Positions 1 to 5,026 are shown, counted from the first letter of the stretch. The stretch is 5,079 bases of DNA from an uncultured Treponema sp. (GCA_905236315.1 CAJOPO010000198.1:1-5079); one strand, 5' to 3'. Notes: generated from the letters alone by a model not told the origin. Numbers and translations: made by a program.

Positions 1-489
1 CGCTTGCACAGTCTGATAGAACTGAGGCATATTAAACAATCCCGTAAGGGCATCTCTATCTTGATTTTGTGCAAATATCTGTGCCTCTGCATAGCTATTA
101 CGTCTTTTACTAAGGAATTCTTCTTGCTCAACGTCTATTATAAAGACATAAAAATAACTTTTTCTATCTTTTGTGTGCATAAGATGACCAAAATCTTCTA
201 CATAACGCACAGTGCCTTTCTTAGTCTTTATACGATAGCGCACATAATCATGACGCTTTTCTCCGTACATAGTCTGGCTTTGGATAGTATTCTCTATATT
301 AGAAATATCTTCTGGATGAACCATTCCCCTAAAGCTACCACCAGTAAACTCTAGTAACTCTTCCATTGTGGAGCAATCAAATAATGATATTATATTTGCA
401 TCTGCCCAAAGAAGTTTCTCTGCGCCTGTAGCTTCATATATAAAAAAACCTCCAGGTAAGCCTGTTGGAATATTATCTGTATCAATCAT
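1..489 (-). CDS. PAS-GGDEF protein (putative diguanylate cyclase), 3' end outside window
   Basis: The reading frame runs unbroken from ATG 489-487 to the left window edge, giving 163 residues of the N-terminal part. Residues about 10-62 (LPGGFFIYEA, then GGSFRGMVHPEDI at 50-62) and about 80-120 look like a PAS_3-type sensor fold. After a short helical linker the GGDEF domain begins at D146-ALTGLFN, matching the usual DxLTGLxN entry motif. The catalytic GGDEF loop, any inhibitory site and any following EAL domain lie outside the window, so activity cannot be judged. The start is well supported: AAGGAGG sits 6 nt upstream, inside the end of the preceding GGDEF gene, and the two genes overlap by 8 bp (ATGATTGA), which suggests translational coupling. 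No signal peptide or membrane segment is visible, so it is probably cytoplasmic. It could be a GGDEF-EAL hybrid rather than a pure cyclase. Confidence 0.88.
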   Translation of the reverse strand, partial: MIDTDNIPTGLPGGFFIYEATGAEKLLWADANIISLFDCSTMEELLEFTGGSFRGMVHPEDISNIENTIQSQTMYGEKRHDYVRYRIKTKKGTVRYVEDFGHLMHTKDRKSYFYVFIIDVEQEEFLSKRRNSYAEAQIFAQNQDRDALTGLFNMPQFYQTVQA

Positions 490-1441
490 GAGATTCCTCC
501 TTGTACCAGAAAATAGCATTTTTACCGTTAGCTTTTACATTTAACATTGCTCTATGTGCCTTTTTTGCAAGGTCATGATAAACTATTCCCTGCTCAGGAT
601 ACATAGCACAACCTACAGAAAGCGTAAATTTATAAGTTTTTCCCTCGTATTCTATTGCATTGCAGGAATTTAAGAGCTCCTTTAGCATTGTTTCTGTTTG
701 CTCTTTTGAAGTATTCTTTATTAAAGCAATAAACTCATCGCCTGCATTACGTCCAACAATAGAATTATTTCCTAAATATCTTTCTAGGGCGCGAGCCGTT
801 TCCTTTATAACAACATTACCCACATGATGCCCATAATTATCATTAAATAATCTAAAATTATCTATATCAACAATGATAACCGCTGCTTGTTCTTCTAGCC
901 ACTGTGTAAAATATTCTTGAATATGCCTATCTACTGCACTTCTGTTGAAAAGTTCCGTAAGGGAATCATACTCTGCACTACGGCGCAAGGCATCTGTTAG
1001 TATTTTTTGTTCTGTAGTGTCATATATAAAAAAATCTGCATATAAAGAATTATCTTCATTATGTAGCATGCAAACCACTTGATTATGAAATGTAATATCT
1101 TCTATAACACATTCAAATTCTGTAAAAACAGTTGCCTCTCCCTGCAAAAAACATTCTTTTAAGTATTCTCTACTAAAGAAATCTTGCACACTAGGATTTA
1201 TATTGCTAATGGTCTTAAAAAAGTTTTTTATAAATTCATCATACGAAGTGCCATCTATAAAGACAAGTTTATTAAAAAAATTAATACCTGCATTAAAGGC
1301 TAAGATATTATTTTTATCAATATCAACCTGCAAAAAACTAGATTTATCTAAATATGACTGAAAGCTAGGATAACCTAAATATCTAGCAAAACCTTTACTT
1401 GCCGCTTCATATATTTTTTCTATAGGAACTTCTTTCTTCAT
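482..1441 (-). CDS. GGDEF-domain protein, putative diguanylate (or variant dinucleotide) cyclase
   Basis: Predicted cytoplasmic protein of 319 residues that would make c-di-GMP from two GTP. Residues 1 to about 150 have no clear family signature, but the segment about 65-148, ending FFIYDTTEQK, resembles a degenerate PAS fold leading through a coiled linker into the cyclase. The GGDEF domain spans about 157-312. It has D159-SLTELFNR (Glu in place of the usual Gly), metal ligand D192 in VDID, guanine-contact N200, and the signature A233-G-D-E-F237. K303 and K307 lie near the C-terminus in KANGKN. Two oddities stand out. The second guanine-contact position (Asp344 in PleD) is N209, in GHHVGN. 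The inhibitory RxxD site is GNNS, so product feedback at that site is unlikely. The start has GAGG 9 nt upstream. The gap to the response regulator gene is 52 nt and may hold its own promoter. Its stop codon lies inside the next gene. Confidence 0.93.
   Translation of the reverse strand: MKKEVPIEKIYEAASKGFARYLGYPSFQSYLDKSSFLQVDIDKNNILAFNAGINFFNKLVFIDGTSYDEFIKNFFKTISNINPSVQDFFSREYLKECFLQGEATVFTEFECVIEDITFHNQVVCMLHNEDNSLYADFFIYDTTEQKILTDALRRSAEYDSLTELFNRSAVDRHIQEYFTQWLEEQAAVIIVDIDNFRLFNDNYGHHVGNVVIKETARALERYLGNNSIVGRNAGDEFIALIKNTSKEQTETMLKELLNSCNAIEYEGKTYKFTLSVGCAMYPEQGIVYHDLAKKAHRAMLNVKANGKNAIFWYKEESHD
496..502 (-). promoter_or_regulatory. Ribosome binding site fixing the start of the PAS-GGDEF gene
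   Basis: The minus strand reads AAGGAGG here, 6 nt before ATG 489-487. It lies within the last codons of the upstream GGDEF gene, whose stop is at 484-482. A near-perfect Shine-Dalgarno combined with an 8-bp overlap decides the start and suggests that ribosomes finishing the first gene re-initiate on the second. Confidence 0.85.
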
Positions 1442-1462
1442 TCAAAAATGCCTCACAATTTT

Positions 1463-1492
1463 ATTATAGCGCATAGTCAAGCGAAAAATCAA
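1463..1492 (-). promoter_or_regulatory. Candidate internal promoter for the two GGDEF genes
   Basis: On the minus strand, TTGATT (1492-1487) and a perfect TATAAT (1468-1463) are separated by 18 bp. They lie in the 52-bp gap after the response regulator stop codon. The predicted transcript would start about 1456, very close to the GAGG site (1454-1451) of the GGDEF gene, leaving a short leader of roughly 15 nt. It would allow the GGDEF pair to be made independently of the sensor pair. The -35 match is partial, so this is a candidate only. Confidence 0.45.
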
Positions 1493-1493
1493 T

Positions 1494-2252
1494 TTATCTT
1501 ACCTTGTATAGCATACTAGGGCGGCCTCCCGTTTCATAATTTACGCTTTCTTTTATATATTTTATCTTTACAAGGTAATTCAAATAATTTCTAACGGTTA
1601 CAATAGAAACACCCAAAACCTCAGAAATACTATCTACACCAACCCACGAGGTATTTGTCTTAAAATAGTTTTGTATCAGCGATAAAGTCTTTTGCTGTAT
1701 ACCTTTTGGAAGATTTTCTGGAATACTTACGCTTTCCGAAGTTTTTTCTTTTACTACTATATTATTCTGCTTTACACTCTCCTGACCTTCTTTACCTTCT
1801 TTACCTTCTTTCTGCGCTATACTAGTAGAAATTAAGCTATCTATGCAACTCTGGTCCATTACAGAGTTTTCTTTTAGTATACGATTTTTCTGTGCAAACT
1901 TTTCTAAAGATACATTAAAACGCTCAAAAGTAAAGGGCTTTACAAGATAGTCCATCACCCCTAAGTGCATAGTTTCTTCTATTGTAGTATTATCATTTGC
2001 AGCCGTTACCATAATAACATCCGTATTAATTTGCATTTTACGAATCTTTTTTAAGGTTTCTGTTCCATTCATAACTGGCATATATACATCAAGAAGAATT
2101 AAATCCACCTTGTTTTCTTGTAAAAAATCTATTGCTTCTTTTCCATTCCTACACGTACCTGCAACAATAAAATCAGTATTTTTGCAAACAAACTGACTAT
2201 TTATCATTAGTACCATGGGGTCATCTTCTACAATAAGAACACTATAACTCAT
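1494..2252 (-). CDS. CitB/DcuR-family two-component response regulator
   Basis: DNA-binding response regulator of 252 residues, presumed partner of the kinase encoded 26 nt upstream. The receiver domain (about 3-122) has the acidic pocket E9-D10-D11, phosphoacceptor D55 in LLDVYMP, T83, and K105-P106. A linker (about 125-180) carries a perfect KEG-KEG-KEG tripeptide repeat at 148-156. The C-terminal part (about 181-252) has the features of the CitB/DctR/MalR output domain: LPKG at 181-184, a helix-turn-helix around 206-230 (SISEVLGVSIVTVRNYL), and a wing ending TGGRPSMLYKV. Relatives activate carboxylate uptake and fermentation genes, but no transporter of that kind is in this window, so the target is unknown. 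The adjacent divergent region with repeated TTTTGAAAG motifs is a plausible binding region, by inference. AGGA lies 8 nt before the ATG, a modest ribosome site. Confidence 0.94.
   Translation of the reverse strand: MSYSVLIVEDDPMVLMINSQFVCKNTDFIVAGTCRNGKEAIDFLQENKVDLILLDVYMPVMNGTETLKKIRKMQINTDVIMVTAANDNTTIEETMHLGVMDYLVKPFTFERFNVSLEKFAQKNRILKENSVMDQSCIDSLISTSIAQKEGKEGKEGQESVKQNNIVVKEKTSESVSIPENLPKGIQQKTLSLIQNYFKTNTSWVGVDSISEVLGVSIVTVRNYLNYLVKIKYIKESVNYETGGRPSMLYKVR
1785..1811 (-). repeat. Three perfect 9-bp tandem repeats coding KEG in the regulator linker
   Basis: The plus strand reads ACCTTCTTT three times in a row, coding Lys-Glu-Gly three times (residues 148-156) in the inter-domain linker of the response regulator. 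The unit is a multiple of three, so changes in copy number keep the frame and only lengthen or shorten the linker. All three copies are identical, which is compatible with recent slippage. Confidence 0.9.
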
Positions 2253-2278
2253 TTTTCTAATCCTAATTAAAACAGGCT

Positions 2279-3526
2279 CTATTTCTCAAGGGCAACTATA
2301 AAACAAGTGCCTTTTCCCTCTTCTGTTTCAAAAGAAATCTTACCACCCAAACTTTCTATTAATTGCTTTGTATGAAAAAGCCCTATGCCTCTACCGCTAC
2401 CCTTTGTAGAAAAACCATTTTCAAATATCTTATCTTGCACATCTAAGGGTATACCTCGTCCTGTGTCTTTTACAGTAATTAAAAGTTTTCCGGGCTTTGT
2501 ATAAACTCCAAAAACAAGAGATTTTTCTTTTTCATAATTTTCAGCATTATAGTTCATTTCATCAAGGGCATTATCTATTAAATTACCTGTAATTGTAACT
2601 AGGGCTTCAGAAGGAACTTCTATGTCATCGCTTTTAAAACATATTCCATCTTGAAGGATAAATCTAACATCACATTCGCAGGCTCTAGCAATTTTTCCTA
2701 CAATTAATGCCGCAAAAGAAGGATTTTCTATGCTATTCATTACACGGCTTATAGTTTCTTTTTGAATCATCGAAATATTCTGAATATAAGACACGGCTTT
2801 TTCATATTCACCAATCTGTATAAGCCCCATAATAACGTGCAATTTATTTGTAAAATCATGATTATTTGCCCGCATTGAATCAACTAATATCTTTGTTCCC
2901 TCAAAATCTTCTGTAAAGCTAAGGAACTCTTTTGTAATTTTTTTAGAAGTTAAACTCAATATAACTAGTTCCAAAATAATGGCAGTAAGCGTTACTATTA
3001 AAAACAAAACCAATATTCTTAAAATAACGCTTGTCATAGAAGAGTTAAGCCTTATAGTCATTATAAATCCTGCATATTTTCCATTATCATATACAGCAGA
3101 ATAAATTCTTCGTTGTGGTCCCGAAGGTCCTATGTCATCTTCCGTATAATATCCAGAAGAATGTTTTTCAAAATCTGGAATATTGCCATCATACTTTGTA
3201 TTTATTAATTCATGATGAGTGTGATAGAGCCTATTTAGATTAATATCTACTATAGAAATAACATCTACACCAGAAAGTTCATTTACAATGCTATCCATAT
3301 AAGCGCATAGTTCTTCTTGCGAAAAGCCTTTAGTAAAGTTATACAGTCTTGTAATTAGGCTAGAAGTGTTTTGCAGATTTTGACTAAAGTCTTTTTCGGC
3401 AGAGCTAATGCTTATAAAAGCCCCTCCCCCGCTTAATAAAACTGTAATAAAAAATATAAATATTAATTGAGTGATTTGCATTTGCTTACGAATAGCGTTA
3501 AGGCTACCTATGTTTTTTTTATTCAT
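2279..3526 (-). CDS. CitA/DcuS-type membrane sensor histidine kinase, short form
   Basis: Predicted inner-membrane sensor kinase of 415 residues. TM1 is about 18-40, an extracytoplasmic PAS-like/Cache sensor spans about 41-166 (VDINLNRLYHTHHELINTKYDG, start 93, resembles the ligand-pocket strand of carboxylate sensors), and TM2 is about 167-192. The SpoOB-type dimerisation helix has phosphoacceptor H223 in NNHDFTNKLHVIMGL. The ATPase domain shows the N box (GNLIDNALDE, N315 and N319), G1 (DTGRGIP, 354-360), an F box (KIFENGFSTKG, about 367-376) and G2 (GSGRGIGL, 376-383), so catalysis looks intact. Typical CitA/DcuS proteins are about 530-550 residues with a cytoplasmic PAS between TM2 and the kinase. 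Here only about 30 residues separate TM2 from H223, so that PAS is missing. The ligand is unknown, with a di- or tricarboxylate the best guess. No Shine-Dalgarno precedes the ATG. An in-frame Met16 is an alternative start just before TM1 but also lacks one. Confidence 0.94.
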   Translation of the reverse strand: MNKKNIGSLNAIRKQMQITQLIFIFFITVLLSGGGAFISISSAEKDFSQNLQNTSSLITRLYNFTKGFSQEELCAYMDSIVNELSGVDVISIVDINLNRLYHTHHELINTKYDGNIPDFEKHSSGYYTEDDIGPSGPQRRIYSAVYDNGKYAGFIMTIRLNSSMTSVILRILVLFLIVTLTAIILELVILSLTSKKITKEFLSFTEDFEGTKILVDSMRANNHDFTNKLHVIMGLIQIGEYEKAVSYIQNISMIQKETISRVMNSIENPSFAALIVGKIARACECDVRFILQDGICFKSDDIEVPSEALVTITGNLIDNALDEMNYNAENYEKEKSLVFGVYTKPGKLLITVKDTGRGIPLDVQDKIFENGFSTKGSGRGIGLFHTKQLIESLGGKISFETEEGKGTCFIVALEK

Positions 3527-3532
3527 AAGAAT

Positions 3533-3561
3533 AGTATATAAAAGGCTTCATCAAAAGTCTA
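3533..3561 (-). promoter_or_regulatory. Candidate promoter of the kinase operon (possibly leaderless)
   Basis: The minus strand has TAGACT (3561-3556), a 17-bp spacer and TATACT (3538-3533). The -10 box ends only 6 nt before ATG 3526, so transcription would begin at or next to the A of the start codon. Together with the absence of a Shine-Dalgarno, this suggests a leaderless mRNA. A promoter further upstream is an alternative. The -35 match is 4 of 6. Confidence 0.4.
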
Positions 3562-3648
3562 TTAGTAGTTAATAAGGGCCTACGCTACAAGAGGTTCTAA
3601 AATAAATTCGAAAATGACACAAGTCGTTCGGGATAAAGAAAAAAGTCT

Positions 3649-3690
3649 ACCTTTTGAAAGTAAAAAAAGTTATGAAAACTTTCAAAAGGT
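3649..3690. repeat. Perfect 13-bp inverted repeat, possible operator or hairpin
   Basis: ACCTTTTGAAAGT (3649-3661) is repeated as its exact reverse complement at 3678-3690, with a 16-bp spacer. No T run follows on the plus strand. On the minus strand a T6 run begins 4 nt beyond the stem, so a weak terminator or attenuator in the kinase direction is possible. The core TTTTGAAAG recurs elsewhere in this intergenic region, which favours a protein-binding site. Confidence 0.7.
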
Positions 3691-3837
3691 CTTAAAACAT
3701 TAAAAAAGTTCTAAAACTTATAAAAGATTTTTTTAACTTTCAAAAAATTGCGTGTTTTTTGCACTGTGATATACTAAAGCCATAAACAAATTAAGGAAAC
3801 AATTAAAGCACATTCAAAGATTACTAGATTTTGAAAG
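3652..3837. repeat. Recurring TTTTGAAAG / AACTTNNAAAA motifs, putative regulator-binding sites
   Basis: Exact TTTTGAAAG occurs at 3652-3660 and 3829-3837, and its complement CTTTCAAAA at 3679-3687 and 3737-3745. A looser AACTTNNAAAA appears in the same orientation at 3677-3687, 3715-3725 and 3735-3745. The copy at 3737-3745 ends 2 bp before the plus-strand -35 box. The sites may bind the CitB-type regulator encoded next door, but that is inference. The copy at 3829 is also explained by the leader hairpin. Confidence 0.5.
3748..3775 (+). promoter_or_regulatory. Promoter of the SemiSWEET-SGNH gene, extended -10
   Basis: TTGCGT (3748-3753), a 16-bp spacer and TATACT (3770-3775) preceded by TG at 3767-3768 make an extended -10 promoter of sigma-A type. 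The predicted start is near 3782, giving a leader of about 82 nt before ATG 3864. A CTTTCAAAA motif abuts the -35 box. Confidence 0.65.
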
Positions 3838-3849
3838 GGTGCTTAAATT
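3801..3849 (+). promoter_or_regulatory. Leader hairpin next to the ribosome binding site
   Basis: AATTAAAGCAC (3801-3811) pairs with GTGCTTAAATT (3839-3849) with one A-A mismatch. After a small internal loop (A3812 against AGG 3836-3838), TTCAAA (3813-3818) pairs with TTTGAA (3830-3835). That makes about 16 pairs closed by an 11-nt loop. The stem ends 2 nt before AGGAG (3852-3856), so it could affect translation or mRNA stability. It does not match a riboswitch class I can name. Confidence 0.55.
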
Positions 3850-3863
3850 ATAGGAGATAGAAA

Positions 3864-4820
3864 ATGAACTTTGCACATTTATTAGAAGCTGCTATGTTGG
3901 TATGTTTTGGTTTTTCTTGGCCATTAAATGTTATGAAAGCTTATAAAGCCAGAACAGCAAAAGGAACTAGCCTTCCTTTCATTATATTAATAATTACAGG
4001 ATATATAGCAGGCATTAGTGCAAAAATAATTAATGGTCAGTTTAACTATGTTTTAGTAGTTTACTTCTTAAATCTTGCAATAGTTATGATGAACATCTTT
4101 GTTTATATAAGAAATGTGGCTCTTGATAAAAAGAATGTAGGTAGTTCTAATAAAATTAAAACTATAGATATAAAGGAAGAAAAGGAGGAAAATATGACAA
4201 ACTTTAGCAATTCTTTTGATGAATACATTAACAGAGTAGATACTTCTGTAGAAAACACAAATGCCGTTATCCTTATGGGAACTGGTACCGATAACTATAT
4301 TCCAGTTGATTTACTTGCAAAAGACTTTGGCTTTAACTTTGATATTTACAACAAGAGTGCAGTTTCCCTCTCACTTTCTTCTGCAAATGAATACTTTAAC
4401 AAGAATATTGCCACCTTACAGCCAGAAGCAGTAATGCTTCACCTTGGCGAAAATGATACAAAACTTTTCAAAACAGATTCAAAGACTTTTGATAATAACT
4501 ATTTAGCTCTTATAGAAAATATTAAGAGCCTTAACAAAAACTGCCGTATCGCACTTGTTTCTGTAGACAACCCATATTCAGATAAGACTATAAAAGAAAT
4601 GAATGCACATATAAAGGCTATTGCAGAAGCAGAAAATGCTGTATATGTAAATCTTGAAAACATAATGCTCTGGAACCCAGAGGCAACAAAGGTAGCATCA
4701 GACTTTGCATATACTATGGGACTTTCTATAAGAAAGCCATTACTAAACGTTGCAGAAATCCTTTACAGCTATTCATTCCACAACATAAAGAGCAGAATGA
4801 CAGAGCCAAAAGTTAGCTAA
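3864..4820 (+). CDS. SemiSWEET/PQ-loop-like membrane unit fused to a degenerate SGNH-hydrolase-like domain
   Basis: Protein of 318 residues in two distinct parts. Residues 1 to about 86 form three hydrophobic helices (about 5-24, 38-57, 60-84). The segment SWPLNVMKAYKARTAKGTSL (19-37 region) resembles the PQ-loop/MtN3 (SemiSWEET) signature, the half-transporter fold that dimerises to move small sugars. Residues 87-110 are a polar, Lys/Glu-rich linker. Residues about 111-318 look like a cytoplasmic SGNH-hydrolase fold: strand plus block I at ILMGTGTDNY (136-145), block III at LHLGENDT (192-199, GxND present), then a RIALVSVDNPYS strand and NAHIKAIAEAENAVYVNLENI. The Ser of block I is replaced (GTG for GDS) and no block V DxxH is seen, so hydrolase activity is doubtful. 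AGGAG lies 7 nt before the chosen ATG. A second strong ribosome site and ATG at codon 111 may start a soluble 208-residue product. The family calls are from motif memory and were not searched. Confidence 0.9.
   Translation: MNFAHLLEAAMLVCFGFSWPLNVMKAYKARTAKGTSLPFIILIITGYIAGISAKIINGQFNYVLVVYFLNLAIVMMNIFVYIRNVALDKKNVGSSNKIKTIDIKEEKEENMTNFSNSFDEYINRVDTSVENTNAVILMGTGTDNYIPVDLLAKDFGFNFDIYNKSAVSLSLSSANEYFNKNIATLQPEAVMLHLGENDTKLFKTDSKTFDNNYLALIENIKSLNKNCRIALVSVDNPYSDKTIKEMNAHIKAIAEAENAVYVNLENIMLWNPEATKVASDFAYTMGLSIRKPLLNVAEILYSYSFHNIKSRMTEPKVS
4182..4196 (+). promoter_or_regulatory. Internal ribosome binding site and in-frame ATG at the domain border
   Basis: AAGGAGG (4182-4188), a 5-nt spacer and ATG (4194-4196) lie in frame at codon 111 of the 318-codon gene, exactly where the charged linker ends and the soluble domain begins. 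It is a better Shine-Dalgarno than the one at the annotated start. Initiation here would give a 208-residue soluble SGNH-like protein. The Lys/Glu codons (AAG GAA GAA AAG GAG GAA) can mimic such a site by chance, so use is not proven. Confidence 0.6.
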
Positions 4821-4836
4821 TATAGCTAATAAACAT

Positions 4837-4898
4837 AAAAAAGGTTATACCTTCGTAGCATAAAGGTATAGCCTTCATAATGCAAAGGTATAACCTTT
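4837..4898 (-). terminator. Candidate terminator for leftward transcripts
   Basis: AAAGGTTATACCTT (4840-4853) and its exact reverse complement (4885-4898) can form a 14-bp stem around the second dyad unit. Read on the minus strand, the stem runs into a T6 tract (complement of 4837-4842). It would stop transcription entering from a convergent gene to the right. The 31-nt loop is longer than usual, but its dyad at 4863-4875 can fold on itself. Units 1 and 2 could pair instead. Confidence 0.4.
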
Positions 4899-4941
4899 AG
4901 ACCATAAAGGTATAGGATTCGTGATACAAATCCTATACCTT
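4841..4941. repeat. Five 13-bp dyad units at an exact 22-bp period
   Basis: Units start at 4841, 4863, 4885, 4907 and 4929, each 13 bp with 9-bp unlike spacers. They read AAGGTTATACCTT, AAGGTATAGCCTT, AAGGTATAACCTT, AAGGTATAGGATT and AATCCTATACCTT. The first three are near-palindromes of the form AAGGTATANCCTT. Unit 3 is the exact reverse complement of unit 1, and unit 5 of unit 4. The array directly follows the plus-strand gene and includes the stem of its terminator. Confidence 0.88.
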
Positions 4942-4945
4942 TTTT
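4906..4945 (+). terminator. Rho-independent terminator of the SemiSWEET-SGNH gene
   Basis: AAAGGTATAGGATT (4906-4919) and AATCCTATACCTTT (4929-4942) form a perfect 14-bp stem with a 9-nt loop, followed by a T tract (4940-4945, partly shared with the stem). It lies 85 nt after the stop codon with no gene in between. The stem is AT-rich with only four G-C pairs. Confidence 0.75.
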
Positions 4946-4975
4946 CATCCAATTCACAGCGAAGTAAAACTTTAC

Positions 4976-5000
4976 ACACCATTTCAAATTTTGATGGTGT
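4976..5000. repeat. Small imperfect hairpin in non-coding DNA
   Basis: ACACCA (4976-4981) pairs with TGGTGT (4995-5000). After a TT bulge, TCA pairs with TGA around an AATTT loop. No T run follows on either strand, so it is not a standard terminator. Its role is unknown. Confidence 0.4.
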
Positions 5001-5026
5001 TACAGAAAGTATGCTGAAATTTTCAA

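Larger units (their letters stand above)
3527..3863. other. Divergent intergenic regulatory region between kinase and SemiSWEET-SGNH genes
   Basis: This 337-bp stretch has no convincing gene. It contains a promoter candidate facing left for the kinase operon (3533-3561), a 13-bp perfect inverted repeat (3649-3690), several TTTTGAAAG/CTTTCAAAA motifs, a promoter facing right (3748-3775) and a hairpin leader (3801-3849). It is markedly A/T-rich, with A runs at 3662-3668 and 3702-3707 and a T run at 3728-3734, and may be intrinsically bent. The part about 3562-3648 shows nothing I can assign. Confidence 0.8.

Noticed and set aside
4..354. Open frame of 116 codons on the plus strand
   Set aside because: It lies antisense to the PAS-GGDEF gene, whose minus-strand frame gives a recognisable PAS and DALTGLFN motif. 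It has no ribosome site and its composition is not protein-like.
3614..3703. 29-codon plus-strand ORF (MTQVVRDKEK...)
   Set aside because: No ribosome site precedes it, it spans the inverted-repeat operator region upstream of the plus promoter, and its sequence shows no family features.
3702..3719. AAGTT-CTAA-AACTT mini inverted repeat as a separate terminator
   Set aside because: The stem is only 5 bp with no T tract on the plus strand. It is better explained as part of the AACTTNNAAAA motif series.
3780..3863. c-di-GMP riboswitch in the plus-strand leader, suggested by neighbouring GGDEF genes
   Set aside because: The conserved GEMM core and tetraloop elements are not seen. Only a single long hairpin is present.
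4086..4196. Possible frameshift or sequencing error joining two separate genes
   Set aside because: The frame is continuous through a plausible charged linker and no stop codon is lost to a visible indel. A fusion or dual start is the simpler reading, though sequence error cannot be excluded without reads.
4841..4941. CRISPR-like array
   Set aside because: The units are 13 bp with 9-bp spacers and are near-palindromic, far too short for repeats and spacers. They coincide with terminator stems and no cas gene is nearby.
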